A stretch of DNA of 64,000 nt from Cytobacillus citreus (GCF_018343665.1 NZ_JAGYPM010000001.1:1232607-1296606), one strand, 5' to 3'. Positions 15,999-25,680 are shown, numbered from the stretch's first letter. The notes: generated by a model not told the origin, from the letters alone. A program made the numbers and translations.

Positions 15999-16820
15999 TT
16001 ATTGCTGTTTATTTTTTCCGAAATTCGGTTTTCTTTTTTCCGTGACAGCTCGGACACCTTCTTTATGATCTTCCTCTTCCATGACCAGCGCCATTTTCGA
16101 AGAAATATAGTCAAGTGAGGACCGTAATGACATTTCGCTATTTTGATAGACTGCACGCTTGATGAGCTGCGTTGCCAGTTGAGGGCCACTTGCTAAGTTG
16201 TGAGCGTAGTCTGCAACTGCTTGATCAAGCTCCTCATCTGGCACAACAAATGTAACGAGTCCGCGTTCTTTTGCCGCTTCTGCTGTCAACACTTCTCCCG
16301 TCCACAACATATGCAATGCCATATCCCGTCCAACGAGTCGCGGCAAGAAGTACGCTCCACCGTCTCCAGGCACAATTCCTACTTTGATATAGCTTTCAGA
16401 CAATCGAGCTGATTCTGAAGCAAAACGAATATCACACATAAGAGCCATATCAAGTCCTGCACCAAATGCCACTCCATGTACTTTTGCAATAACTGGTTTG
16501 TCGATTTCTTCTAATAAAAGAGGGATCCTCTGCACCTTTTTCCACAGCGAGTTCTTTCGATTTATTCCTTTTGAAACAATATCTTGATCCGACTTGTAGA
16601 ATCCGTTACCAGCGATCATCTCTTTAATGTCTCCACCCGAGCAGAAGCCTCTTCCTGCTCCTTGGACAATTAAAACAGAAATCTCATCTGAATCCCTCAC
16701 TTTCTCAAGCGAGTCAATCCATAAATCAAGCATTTCGCCACTAAACGCATTTAGTGCTTCAGGACGATTTAATGTGATGGTTGCGATTTTATTATTGACT
16801 TCAAACAGTAGATCCGGCAT
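15999..16820 (-). CDS. Enoyl-CoA hydratase/isomerase family protein
   Basis: 273-aa crotonase-fold enzyme. Oxyanion-hole segments are RGFCSGGDIKEM and HGVAFGAGLDMALMCDIRFAS; the second catalytic region reads VGIVPGDGGAYFLPRLVG, the GDGG form seen in degradative members rather than the classic Glu pair. It should hydrate the 2,3-unsaturated acyl-CoA produced by the adjacent dehydrogenases. Its start overlaps the end of the smaller dehydrogenase by 20 bp, so it is operonic. Substrate chain is not predictable. Confidence 0.82.
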   Translation of the reverse strand: MPDLLFEVNNKIATITLNRPEALNAFSGEMLDLWIDSLEKVRDSDEISVLIVQGAGRGFCSGGDIKEMIAGNGFYKSDQDIVSKGINRKNSLWKKVQRIPLLLEEIDKPVIAKVHGVAFGAGLDMALMCDIRFASESARLSESYIKVGIVPGDGGAYFLPRLVGRDMALHMLWTGEVLTAEAAKERGLVTFVVPDEELDQAVADYAHNLASGPQLATQLIKRAVYQNSEMSLRSSLDYISSKMALVMEEEDHKEGVRAVTEKRKPNFGKNKQQ

Positions 16821-17862
16821 GTGCTTCTTCTCCTTTTACATGAGTAATCGATTCCCAAATCGTTTCTTCTCGAGCCTGATACAAACTGGCTAACTGATCA
16901 GCCCAATACGTCTCATTTCCTCCTTCTTCACGCCACGCCCACAAACGACGTGTAAAATGATGAAGTTCATGTTCATATGTCATCCCAATTCCAGCATGTA
17001 GCTGGTGTGCAGCTTTTGCAACCACATTCGCGTTAGCGGATAACTCAATTTTTGCCATCGCAATTTGCTCTTTTTCCAAGTCTGATAGATAAGATGCACT
17101 CGCCACAGCAAGTGTTGCATAGGCTGCAGCCACCTCGCCAGCCATTGCAGTCAAGTGATGCTGGATAGCTTGGAATTTGTGCAGTGGTCGACCAAACTGC
17201 TGACGCTCTTTTGAATAGAAGATAGATAAAGCTAGCACACTTTCCATCGCACCTGTCATCATCGCTACACGGCTAAGCGCTAAGAATTTTTTGTAATCTT
17301 CTAATGCCTCTTTAAAACTTAGATCTAATTTCTTCGTTTCACCTAAATTTGAAAAGGTTAAGCTATCACGAGGCTCCGCAGCTAGATTGTCATTCTTCTC
17401 AATCTCACATACTAATGCATTGACAATTGAATAAGAAGCTTGATGATCCTCCTGACGGATCACAATCACTTCGTCTATATATCTTCCATATGGAACATTT
17501 ATTAACTTATACGGAGAATGAACCGACGAGCTTTCTTCTGCGAAATGAACGACTCTTAATTTATCTTCGACCTCACCTTCATGTGCGGCAAGAAATTGAT
17601 TGGCATATATAACCTCCGCTAAAGGAACTGGAGCAGCGTGCTTTCCGACGACTCGCAGGATAGCGAAAACGTCCTCATAATCTCCGCCGCCCCCACCTTT
17701 CTCTTCGGCAATTCCAAGTAATGTTAACCCAGATTCTTGAATCGTCTTCCATAGTGAACTCGCCCACTCACCTTCTTCAAAACGTTCACGTTGTTCCTTA
17801 GTCGATAAGTCTCTTAAAATCTTCCCAACAGTGTCTTCAATAAATGATTTCATCTCATTCAT
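16801..17862 (-). CDS. Acyl-CoA dehydrogenase, smaller partner subunit
   Basis: 353-aa acyl-CoA dehydrogenase-family protein with a diverged N-terminal helical domain and the C-terminal FAD-binding helix region (SIFYSKERQQFGRPLHKFQAIQ, YEHELHHFTRRLWAW). Motifs are weaker than in the neighbour, and the start overlaps the larger dehydrogenase stop (ATGA). Adjacent unequal subunits are known to form heterotetramers, as in PimC/PimD or the FadE28/FadE29 type. I infer the same here. FAD sites would be shared between the chains. Confidence 0.78.
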   Translation of the reverse strand: MNEMKSFIEDTVGKILRDLSTKEQRERFEEGEWASSLWKTIQESGLTLLGIAEEKGGGGGDYEDVFAILRVVGKHAAPVPLAEVIYANQFLAAHEGEVEDKLRVVHFAEESSSVHSPYKLINVPYGRYIDEVIVIRQEDHQASYSIVNALVCEIEKNDNLAAEPRDSLTFSNLGETKKLDLSFKEALEDYKKFLALSRVAMMTGAMESVLALSIFYSKERQQFGRPLHKFQAIQHHLTAMAGEVAAAYATLAVASASYLSDLEKEQIAMAKIELSANANVVAKAAHQLHAGIGMTYEHELHHFTRRLWAWREEGGNETYWADQLASLYQAREETIWESITHVKGEEAHAGSTV

Positions 17863-19013
17863 GCAGATATCACTCCTTTTCCTACAATCCCTCTAAGGAT
17901 CTCAGTTGTTCCACCACGAATGGTAAATCCTGGCCCGTGTAAAATGGATTCCGCTAACATCCTGGCATACACATCTTCCGCGTGCTTGCTTGGCATCGCC
18001 GGTAAAAGTAGCCGAATGAGCTCAGCCACACTTTGCTCAAAGCTGTTGCCAAGGTCTTTCACTAGAGCAGCTGCTAGGTTTACATCTTTTTTCTCTTCAA
18101 GGAGAGCAGCAATACCTATCGACATATTACGCAGTGCCCACATTCGGCTTACTAGTTTCGAAGCCTCCATCAAACCTCTATGATCCTCCTTTTCTTTCAA
18201 TAGACGAATCGCCTCTTCAAGCAGAGGAAATGTGCTTAAAATTCGTTCTGGGCCACTTCGTTCGAATGCCAGTTCAGTCAACCCTTGTGCCCAGCCATTT
18301 CCAACTTCTCCAACTACTCGGTTATCTGGAACAAAAACGTTTTCAAGAAAGACTTCGTTAAAGTGATGTTCACCCGTTAAGAACTGAATGGGCCGAATGG
18401 TTACGCCATCGGATTTTAGATCAATGATTAATTGACTCATTCCTCCATGACGATTTTTTGGATCCTGCTGAGAGGTTCTGCAAAGTGTGATCATGTAGTG
18501 CGAGTGATGAGCACCAGAGGTCCACGTCTTCATTCCATTAACGATCCATCCGCCATCCACTTTTTCAGCGGTTGTTTTTAGTGACGCTAAATCAGATCCT
18601 GAGTTCGGTTCAGAAAGTCCAATCGAAAAATAACATTCACCCTTCACGATTTTCGGAATAAAAAATTTCTTCTGTTCTTCTGTCCCAAATTTTAAAATTA
18701 ACGGTCCAGATTGACGATCTGCAAACCAGTGTGATGCAACGGGAGCTCCAAACGCTAAGAGCTCTTCTGTAATGATGTAACGGTCTATTGTGGAACGTGC
18801 TTGCCCCCCGTATTCTTTCGGAAATGTAATCCCGATCCAGCCTTTTGCCCCAATCTTTTTCGAAAATTCCTTACTATACCCGCTTAGCCAAGAATCTGCA
18901 TGTGTGTCGAATGTTCCTTTTTGTTTCTCAGCTTGTAAGAAAGAACGTACTTCTTTACGAAACTCTTTTTGTTTTTCCGTAAATTCAAATGCCGGAAGTT
19001 GTAATTGTCTCAT
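17859..19013 (-). CDS. Acyl-CoA dehydrogenase, larger partner subunit
   Basis: 384-aa acyl-CoA dehydrogenase. Visible are WIGITFPKEYGGQ, the FAD/acyl-binding segment CYFSIGLSEPNSGSDLASLK, WIVNGMKTWTSGAHHS and the C-terminal GPGFTIRGGTTEILRGIVG. It begins the operon running to 13351 or beyond. It should perform alpha,beta-dehydrogenation of the CoA ester formed by the CoA-transferase. Electrons would go to electron-transfer flavoprotein. PimC-like by size and by partner arrangement. Confidence 0.82.
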   Translation of the reverse strand: MRQLQLPAFEFTEKQKEFRKEVRSFLQAEKQKGTFDTHADSWLSGYSKEFSKKIGAKGWIGITFPKEYGGQARSTIDRYIITEELLAFGAPVASHWFADRQSGPLILKFGTEEQKKFFIPKIVKGECYFSIGLSEPNSGSDLASLKTTAEKVDGGWIVNGMKTWTSGAHHSHYMITLCRTSQQDPKNRHGGMSQLIIDLKSDGVTIRPIQFLTGEHHFNEVFLENVFVPDNRVVGEVGNGWAQGLTELAFERSGPERILSTFPLLEEAIRLLKEKEDHRGLMEASKLVSRMWALRNMSIGIAALLEEKKDVNLAAALVKDLGNSFEQSVAELIRLLLPAMPSKHAEDVYARMLAESILHGPGFTIRGGTTEILRGIVGKGVISA

Positions 19014-19149
19014 TATCTCTCACTCCTTTTACCGATATAGCATAACTATTATGCAAATTGTATGATTAAATTCATATTACCTGCCAATGCTTTATTTGCT
19101 ATTTTTTATTAACAGAAAATTTAGTCGATATTTATTCATAGATTAGGAA

Positions 19150-20418
19150 TTAGGATATCCCACAGGCTTCAGCTAGCAGTTCAACAATATGAACCACTTT
19201 TATTTTTTCTGTTTTCCCTTCGCGCCGGACACCTAATTTCATCTGTAAATGGCAGCCTGGATTACTTGTGACGATGATATCTGGCACCACTTTCTCAATA
19301 TGATTCATCTTTTGATCCAACACTTCCATCGCTTCATTGTAGTGGATAACATTGTAAATTCCTGCAGATCCGCAGCACATGTCCTGGTTTTCAAAAAGGC
19401 GGTAATCAATCCCCGGAATCTTCTTTATCAATTGGTGAGGCTCATTAATGACTTTTTGAACATGCTGTAAATGACATGAAGGTTGGTATGCTACGACTTT
19501 TCGAATTTCTTTAGTAAATGGCAATGAACTCTCGGCTAATAAAACGCTAATATCTTTACACCGCGAGGCAAATTTTTCTGCACGAGAACGCCATTCTGAG
19601 TGTTCGTCAAACAATTCAGGATATTCCACCAACATCGCACCACAGCCACCAATACTATTGACAATAAAATCAAAATCATATTTTTCAAATACTGCAATAT
19701 TTTTTTGAGCTAGGGCAATGGTCTCTCTTTTTTTTCCACTATGATGTAAAAGAGCTCCACAGCATGTTTGTTCTTCGATCAAGGTGACTTTGAAGCCTGC
19801 AAGCTGTAGCAATTTCATACTGTCATCATTAATTTTTGAGAACATCATATCCATAATACAACCAACAAAAAATCCAACAGTATAGGTCTTCTTCCCAATT
19901 GGAGGTAATACTCTGTATTCTCTTTCTTTTTTTTTCGGCATCTTGATCACGGGCGCAATAGATTCCATTGCCTGAATACTATCTGGGAATACCCTCATGA
20001 TGCCTGCTTTTCTCGCTAAAGATACCATTCCTGTTTTCTGTGCTATTTCTAACCCCCTTCCGGCAACTTTTTGCCACTTTTTATTCGGTATTCCTTTTTC
20101 AAGGAGTAGCGATTCCATTTTAGAAGCAGGCATCTCTTTCGCGATTAATTCCTTGGCAGATTGTAAAATGGTCCCGTATTGAACATTGGTCGGACAAGCT
20201 GTTTCACAGGCTCTACAGCCTAAACATAACTCAATGGAAGAAGCTGCGGACTCTATCGAAATTTTTTCTTCTGCTAATAACTTCACTAAATTTATTCGCC
20301 CCCGCGGTGACTGGGTTTCCACACCTGTCGTCTCGTAGGTTGGGCATTTGGGCAAACAATAGCCGCATTGGACACATGCAAACGTTTCTTCATAGGCTAA
20401 TAGATGGCTTCTACTCAT
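19150..20418 (-). CDS. glcF: GlcF-like iron-sulfur subunit of a 2-hydroxyacid oxidase
   Basis: 422-aa protein with two N-terminal 4Fe-4S motifs (CVQCGYCLPKCP near residue 15 and CLGCRACETACP near 67) and two C-terminal CCG domains (TCCGALLHHSG, DMCCGSAGIYN). This is the layout of glycolate oxidase GlcF and lactate-utilisation LutA-type subunits. It overlaps the FAD subunit gene by 8 bp, forming a two-subunit oxidase on the inner membrane face. Glycolate, D-2-hydroxyglutarate or another 2-hydroxyacid are possible substrates. Confidence 0.82.
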   Translation of the reverse strand: MSRSHLLAYEETFACVQCGYCLPKCPTYETTGVETQSPRGRINLVKLLAEEKISIESAASSIELCLGCRACETACPTNVQYGTILQSAKELIAKEMPASKMESLLLEKGIPNKKWQKVAGRGLEIAQKTGMVSLARKAGIMRVFPDSIQAMESIAPVIKMPKKKEREYRVLPPIGKKTYTVGFFVGCIMDMMFSKINDDSMKLLQLAGFKVTLIEEQTCCGALLHHSGKKRETIALAQKNIAVFEKYDFDFIVNSIGGCGAMLVEYPELFDEHSEWRSRAEKFASRCKDISVLLAESSLPFTKEIRKVVAYQPSCHLQHVQKVINEPHQLIKKIPGIDYRLFENQDMCCGSAGIYNVIHYNEAMEVLDQKMNHIEKVVPDIIVTSNPGCHLQMKLGVRREGKTEKIKVVHIVELLAEACGIS

Positions 20419-21823
20419 TTGTTAACACAAACCTTTGTCCAGGCTCTGGAAACACTTTTCCGGGATTTAAGAGGTTATAAGGATCCCAGGCTTCTTTAAT
20501 CCGTTTCATCATGGATAAACCGGTTGGACCAAGCTCCATCTCCATAAAAGGGGCCTTCATCGTTCCAATCCCATGTTCTCCTGATAACGTGCCACCCAAT
20601 TCCACTGCAGCTTTAAAAATCTCCTCGACTGCTTTTTCAACTCGCTTCATTTCTTCGATATCTCGTTTATCCGCTATTATATTGGGATGTAAATTCCCAT
20701 CTCCAGCATGACCAAATACAACTAAATCGATGTTATACCTATCTCTAATTTCCTTTAAACGTTGAAACATGTCTGGAATCCTACTGCGCGGAACAGTAGC
20801 ATCTTCTGAAATTTTCGTTGGCTTTTTTCGGACTATTGCTGGAGAAACTAGTTTTCGCGCCTTCCAAAGTTCGGCTTCTTCTTCCTTCGTTTTTGCTATT
20901 TTCACTTCAATAGCGCCAATTTCCAAGCAAATTTCCTTTACCCTTTTGGCTTCTGCCTCTATGGCAGCAGGATGACCGTCCAATTCTATTAATAAAAGTG
21001 CTTCTATTTCGGTAGGTAACCCTGATGGATCAAATTGCTCTACAGCGACAACAGATGCTTGATCCATAATTTCTAATTTAGATGGTAAAATGCCACCTGT
21101 CAGGATGCTGGAAATGGCTCTTCCAGCAATGATTAGGTCATCAAAAAGGACCAATAAAGTTCCTGTAGACTGTGGTTTAGGGATTAGCTGTAAAATCGCT
21201 TTTGTTATTATCCCTAAAGTCCCTTCAGATCCAACAATTAATTTCGTCAAGTCATATCCTGTTACATTTTTTACGGTTCTTCCCCCAGTTTGGATTACTT
21301 CACCGTCAGCAGTAACCACTTCAAGGCCAAGCACATAATCTTTCGTAACCCCATATTTAAGTCCATGCGGGCCACCGGCATTTTCCGCTAAATTCCCACC
21401 AATCGTTGACACATGGGAGCTGCTCGGATCAGGAGGATACATAAGACCAAATTGATTGGCCTTTTTATTAATATCTGCCGTTATGACTCCTGGGGAAACA
21501 ATCGCGACTAAATCATCTGGTTCGATAATTAAAATATCTGTCCATTTAGAAAAATCAAGAACAATCCCTCCATGAACAGGTAATGGTCCCCCGCTTAAGC
21601 TAGTTCCCCTTCCCCTTGGATAAATCGGGATTTTATATTTATTGGCCAATTTGACAATTCCAACCACTTCATTCGTAGAAGTTGGCTGTACAACAATATC
21701 CGGGAGAAAAACGCCGAAAGAAGCATCATATGAATAACTGGCAAGATCCGCTTCATTTGTAAGTACTCGACGTTTGTTATTGATCACTTGGCGTATTGCT
21801 TTTTCTATTTCTGCATGTATCAA
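20411..21823 (-). CDS. glcD: GlcD-like FAD-linked 2-hydroxyacid oxidase subunit
   Basis: 470-aa FAD_binding_4 plus FAD-oxidase_C protein. The PCMH flavin domain shows IPIYPRGRGTSLSGG and SSHVSTIGGNLAENAGG; the C-terminal half ends with the family signature SGEHGIGTMKAPFM. It matches GlcD in length. With GlcF it forms a glycolate/2-hydroxyacid oxidase. A GlcE partner is absent, as in many Bacillus ykoE/glcDF systems. The start has GGGAGG upstream; the divergent neighbour begins 127 bp away. Confidence 0.82.
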   Translation of the reverse strand: MIHAEIEKAIRQVINNKRRVLTNEADLASYSYDASFGVFLPDIVVQPTSTNEVVGIVKLANKYKIPIYPRGRGTSLSGGPLPVHGGIVLDFSKWTDILIIEPDDLVAIVSPGVITADINKKANQFGLMYPPDPSSSHVSTIGGNLAENAGGPHGLKYGVTKDYVLGLEVVTADGEVIQTGGRTVKNVTGYDLTKLIVGSEGTLGIITKAILQLIPKPQSTGTLLVLFDDLIIAGRAISSILTGGILPSKLEIMDQASVVAVEQFDPSGLPTEIEALLLIELDGHPAAIEAEAKRVKEICLEIGAIEVKIAKTKEEEAELWKARKLVSPAIVRKKPTKISEDATVPRSRIPDMFQRLKEIRDRYNIDLVVFGHAGDGNLHPNIIADKRDIEEMKRVEKAVEEIFKAAVELGGTLSGEHGIGTMKAPFMEMELGPTGLSMMKRIKEAWDPYNLLNPGKVFPEPGQRFVLTNE

Positions 21824-21950
21824 GACCCAAACCTCCCTTTGAAAAATATTTAATCATGAATGAAAATTCAAAATATTCGATTTGTTATATATTAAAATAA
21901 TAGAAATATAGTTATAATTACAAAATGATAATGAAAGAGGATGACAAATT

Positions 21951-22625
21951 TTGAAAGTAGCCCTGATCCATGCAACGACCACAGCCTTAAAGCCTATTGA
22001 AAAAGCTTTTCAGAAAACAGCTCCTGAAATTGAACTACTGCATTTTATGGATACAAATTTGCTTTCCATGATGGAAAAGTCCGAGGGATTAACCCCGGAA
22101 ATTATTCGCAGATTTTCAGCATTGGTCAAACTTGCTGCTGAATCTGAAGCAAATTGCATTCAATTGACTTGTTCAGCCTTTAATAACATCACTTCGATTT
22201 TGCAGCCAATGCATGATGTTAAACTTTTTCGGTCAGATGAAGCCATGTTAGATGAAGCACTTGCCTATGAACGAATTGGCCTCATTTCCACCGTTAAAGA
22301 AACACCGGTTGCCTTAATGAGTTATTTAAGAGAAAAGAAGCCAGATTGTATCATTGAATCTCTAGTAGACCCAGGAATTATCCATCTTCTTTTTCAAGGG
22401 AGGGTCGATGAACATGACGAAAGAGTACGAAACATGATACAGCAGATGGACGAAAAAGTAGATGTAATTGTTCTTTCTCAGTATAGTATGGATCATATTG
22501 CACATCAGGTTCAGACCTCTGTTCCTATTCTTACTGCTCCACAAGCAACTGTGAATAGATGTATAGACTATTTAAAGAAAACTCGGCGATTGACGAGCCT
22601 TGGAAAGGCGAAGACAGAGGCGTAG
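21951..22625 (+). CDS. Asp/Glu racemase-superfamily protein
   Basis: 224-aa protein of the aspartate/glutamate/hydantoin racemase and arylmalonate decarboxylase superfamily. The first catalytic segment CIQLTCSAFNNI keeps its Cys, but the second expected Cys region reads VIVLSQYSMDHI and has none. One-Cys members include decarboxylases and maleate-isomerase-like enzymes with altered chemistry. It is divergent from glcD, so its link to that pathway is contextual only. The start codon is TTG after GAAAGAGG. Confidence 0.65.
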   Translation: MKVALIHATTTALKPIEKAFQKTAPEIELLHFMDTNLLSMMEKSEGLTPEIIRRFSALVKLAAESEANCIQLTCSAFNNITSILQPMHDVKLFRSDEAMLDEALAYERIGLISTVKETPVALMSYLREKKPDCIIESLVDPGIIHLLFQGRVDEHDERVRNMIQQMDEKVDVIVLSQYSMDHIAHQVQTSVPILTAPQATVNRCIDYLKKTRRLTSLGKAKTEA

Positions 22626-22721
22626 TTGCACTTATCGCGCTCATACATGCCACGTCCTGTGGCATTCGCCCGACTAGGACATCCTTTCCGTCGTACTTAA
22701 TTCCTAAAATTGGCAACTACG
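22621..22721 (+). other. Structured 101-bp segment at the gene end
   Basis: CGTAGTTGC (22621-22629) pairs perfectly with GCAACTACG (22713-22721). Inside, TGCCAC-GTCCT-GTGGCA (22648-22664) and a CGAC-GTCG hairpin (22671-22693) form. The stop codon of the racemase-like gene lies in the first arm. GC content is higher than around it. It may be a terminator-like RNA structure or a repeated extragenic element. Confidence 0.4.
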
Positions 22722-22792
22722 TCGAATCACCTTCCGCGCTGACAATTTATACGTTCTTAACGTGTAAAAAATCTTTCCTCTTGAACTGAAAC

Positions 22793-22830
22793 AGCCGGCA
22801 GTTTTACTTAAATAAGCAAATCGGCCGGCT
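22793..22830. terminator. Terminator between convergent genes
   Basis: AGCCGG and CCGGCT arms with an AT-rich loop. It lies between the plus-strand racemase-like gene and the end of the minus-strand ABC operon, so it may serve both. Confidence 0.5.
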
Positions 22831-22854
22831 AATGTTTATTCACCTCTTCATTTC

Positions 22855-23655
22855 CTAATGCTGGGTGCCACCGAATACCTTTCCAACCCCATGAATTTTT
22901 TCAAGTACGACGATTAATATGACAGAAATGAAAATAACCACACTTGAAACGGAAGCTACTATTGGATTATAAGCATCCTGCATCGTTGAGAAAATCTCAA
23001 TTGGAAGTGTTCGCATATTAGGGGAAATCATAAACAATGAAACTGTGACATTATCAAAAGATGTCAAGAATGCAAATAATCCCCCAGATATCATGGCCGG
23101 TCTGATGAGCGGCAGTGTTACCTTCCAAAAAACGATGAATGGGTTTGCTCCCAGAATAGCTGCTGCTTTCTCCAAATTGTAATCAAATCCGCTTAACCCT
23201 GTTAGTACCAAGCGAATAACATACGGGATACAAATGATCGTGTGTGCAATCAAAAATCCTGTTGATGTACCTGCAAGCATCATCGGTGTGAAATAAATAA
23301 GCAGGGCAATCCCCAATACTAGTTGTGGAACACTTAACGGCGCTGTCAAAATGGATGTAACATAATGTTTTCCTGGAATATCATATTTCGCAATCGCCAG
23401 TGCACCTAGCGTCCCAAATAAAACAGCAAAAAATGCTGCTAAGCAGGCAAATTGCAAACTATTAAAGAATGCTTCGACGAACTCTTGACGTTCTAAAATC
23501 TTTGTATACCATTGGAGAGAAAAACCTTTTGGAGGAAAACTTGGATAATTTGCACTTGTAAAAGATGCCGGAACGACAGCAATTAATGGAATTAATATAT
23601 AAATGATCCCTAATACTGCAAGGACGAGTCGGAGCTTTCCAAGTGCTTTCATCAT
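22855..23655 (-). CDS. ABC transporter permease (PotC type)
   Basis: 266-aa inner-membrane permease of the spermidine/putrescine/2-aminoethylphosphonate/iron class with six predicted helices. The EAA coupling loop reads EKAAAILGANPFIVFWKVTLPLIRP. It is last in the operon of TAXI lipoprotein, binding protein, ATPase and two permeases. The start overlaps the preceding permease stop by 4 bp. Substrate is unknown; the presence of a TAXI protein and sigma-54 control point to an organic acid or amine rather than iron. Confidence 0.82.
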   Translation of the reverse strand: MMKALGKLRLVLAVLGIIYILIPLIAVVPASFTSANYPSFPPKGFSLQWYTKILERQEFVEAFFNSLQFACLAAFFAVLFGTLGALAIAKYDIPGKHYVTSILTAPLSVPQLVLGIALLIYFTPMMLAGTSTGFLIAHTIICIPYVIRLVLTGLSGFDYNLEKAAAILGANPFIVFWKVTLPLIRPAMISGGLFAFLTSFDNVTVSLFMISPNMRTLPIEIFSTMQDAYNPIVASVSSVVIFISVILIVVLEKIHGVGKVFGGTQH

Positions 23656-24599
23656 CTAAACACCTCCCTAAACTTACTTTTTTCAAATGCCCGTGTAAAG
23701 AAGAAAACTGATAAAAGAGTAATACCTAAGAGAACGTACGACAACGCAGAGCCAAACGTCCATTTCAGCAGAGTGTTAATTTGGTCGTATATTACAACTG
23801 GCATCATCGGAACATTCGCTCCTCCCATTAAAGAAGGGGTGACATAGGCACTCATGGATAAACTAAAGACGAGCACACATCCTGATACTATCCCAGGCAA
23901 ACTAAGTGGAAGGGTTATCGTTAAAAAACTGCGCATCGGGCTTGCACCAAGAATAGCTCCCGCTTTCTCTAATGAAGGGTCAATATTATACAAGCTTGTC
24001 GCAATGGCTAATACCATAAAAGGTAAATAGGCGTTTGAAAGCCCGATTACGACACCAAGTTCTGAAAATAATAGATTAAGCGGCTTTTTGATTAGTCCAA
24101 TATTCATTAAAAATTGATTGATTGTACCATTTGGCAATAATAATAAGTACCATCCAAAATTACGTACGACGATGCTGACCAAAAGAGGCGAAGCAATTAA
24201 TAACGTTATATATCCCCTAATTTTTGGTGAGCTTTTGGCCATCGTTAACGCGATTGGATATCCGAGGATAAGTGAAACAAGCACAGAATATAAACTGATT
24301 TTTACCGTCAGCCACATTGAAGATAAGTAATAGCTATCGGTAAATAAAGTTATATAGTTTTGTAAGCTATAAACCGCATCCGCACCATTCAAATTATCAG
24401 TAGAAATAAAACTTAAATACAAAATATACAGCATAGGAACAATAAAAAATCCAAAGACAAATAAAAGGATTGGGATTAAAAGAAGAAGCCCAGCTATCCA
24501 ACTTCTTCTTTTTCTTACTTTCGTCTTTCTTTGCGGTTCTCCCGTTACCTTTACTTGTTCACTTACTTCTTGATCAGCATAATTTCTGAGGGGTTCCAT
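23652..24599 (-). CDS. ABC transporter permease (PotB type)
   Basis: 315-aa permease with a basic cytoplasmic N-terminus (KTKVRKRRSW) and six helices. The EAA loop is EKAGAILGASPMRSFLTITLPLSLPG. Pairs with the PotC-type permease to form the membrane channel. Its start lies 37 bp inside the ATPase gene, indicating coupled translation. Length matches PotB proteins. Confidence 0.82.
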   Translation of the reverse strand: MEPLRNYADQEVSEQVKVTGEPQRKTKVRKRRSWIAGLLLLIPILLFVFGFFIVPMLYILYLSFISTDNLNGADAVYSLQNYITLFTDSYYLSSMWLTVKISLYSVLVSLILGYPIALTMAKSSPKIRGYITLLIASPLLVSIVVRNFGWYLLLLPNGTINQFLMNIGLIKKPLNLLFSELGVVIGLSNAYLPFMVLAIATSLYNIDPSLEKAGAILGASPMRSFLTITLPLSLPGIVSGCVLVFSLSMSAYVTPSLMGGANVPMMPVVIYDQINTLLKWTFGSALSYVLLGITLLSVFFFTRAFEKSKFREVFR

Positions 24600-25678
24600 C
24601 CAACATACACCTCACTTCCATATTGCCAAGCTGAGTCATATGAATTGGTTAATAATTGAATCGTTTTCCCTTGTAATGAAACATCTACTTCCCATGAAGT
24701 GCCAAGGTAATTAAGCTGAATGATTTTAGCTGGCTGAAGTTCCATTGTTGGTGATGATGTTTCCCTGGTAGAGGAAATGTGAATATTCTCAGGGCGAATA
24801 TATAGTTTCACCTCATCCGCAGCTCTCAATGAACGATTCTCACCAATAATATTGGCCGGATTGACATGAATAATTTCCTCACCTAACTTCAACGAAATTT
24901 TCCTACCATCGGTCTCTATAACCTCTCCTTCAAAAGAATTCGATTTACCAATGAATTGAAAGACAAATTCAGTTTCAGGATGATTGTAGATAACAGTCGG
25001 TGTGCTGATTTGTTCGATTTCCCCTGCATTCATAACAACTACCCGGTCAGACATAGATAGAGCTTCCTCTTGATCATGTGTAACAAAAATCGTTGTTACA
25101 CCAATTTCTTTTTGTAAACGTTTAATTTCCGCGCGAAGTTCATGTCGCAATTTTGCATCTAGATTTGATAGCGGTTCATCAAGCAGCAGTAATTCTGGCT
25201 CAACTACAAGGGCTCTAGCGATAGCGACACGTTGCCTTTGCCCCCCCGATAATTCCCTTGGATAACGGTGTTCAAGCCCAGACATCTTAACAAGTTCAAG
25301 AACTCGATCAATTTTCTTTTTTTGTTCTGTTTTAGCCACTTTTCGCAACTTCAGACCAAAGCTAAGATTTTCAAGCACCGTCATATGTGGAAACAAGGAA
25401 TAGGTTTGAAATACCATACCTAAATCACGCTTATAAGGGGGAACTTTCGTTACTTTCTTTCCCTTAATATAAACATCTCCCTGATCTGCTTCAAGAAAGC
25501 CTGCAATTAAATTCAATGTTGTTGATTTCCCACAGCCCGAGGGTCCAAGCAGTGTTAACAACTCACCCTGTTTTACTTCTAAGTCAATATCATTCAATAC
25601 GACATTGGAACCAAATTGCTTTCTTGCCCCCTTTATCTCTACATCGAATGTAATTGCATTCATGGGTGTTCCCTCCAT
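24563..25678 (-). CDS. ABC transporter ATPase (PotA type)
   Basis: 371-aa ATPase with Walker A GPSGCGKST near residue 43, Q-loop FQTYSLFPHM, signature LSGGQRQRVA, Walker B LLLLDEPLSNLD and the H-loop VTHDQEEAL. A C-terminal TOBE domain (from about 290) contains YIRPENIHIS. This is typical of PotA/FbpC/PhnT importers. A possible shorter start (MNAITFD, residue 6) has GGAGGG directly upstream and is likely the true one. Confidence 0.85.
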   Translation of the reverse strand: MEGTPMNAITFDVEIKGARKQFGSNVVLNDIDLEVKQGELLTLLGPSGCGKSTTLNLIAGFLEADQGDVYIKGKKVTKVPPYKRDLGMVFQTYSLFPHMTVLENLSFGLKLRKVAKTEQKKKIDRVLELVKMSGLEHRYPRELSGGQRQRVAIARALVVEPELLLLDEPLSNLDAKLRHELRAEIKRLQKEIGVTTIFVTHDQEEALSMSDRVVVMNAGEIEQISTPTVIYNHPETEFVFQFIGKSNSFEGEVIETDGRKISLKLGEEIIHVNPANIIGENRSLRAADEVKLYIRPENIHISSTRETSSPTMELQPAKIIQLNYLGTSWEVDVSLQGKTIQLLTNSYDSAWQYGSEVYVGWNPSEIMLIKK

Positions 25679-25680
25679 TC

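Noticed and set aside
22559..22789. 76-codon plus-strand frame at the racemase gene end
   Set aside because: It overlaps the real gene in another frame and then passes through the structured element and gap; no start site support.
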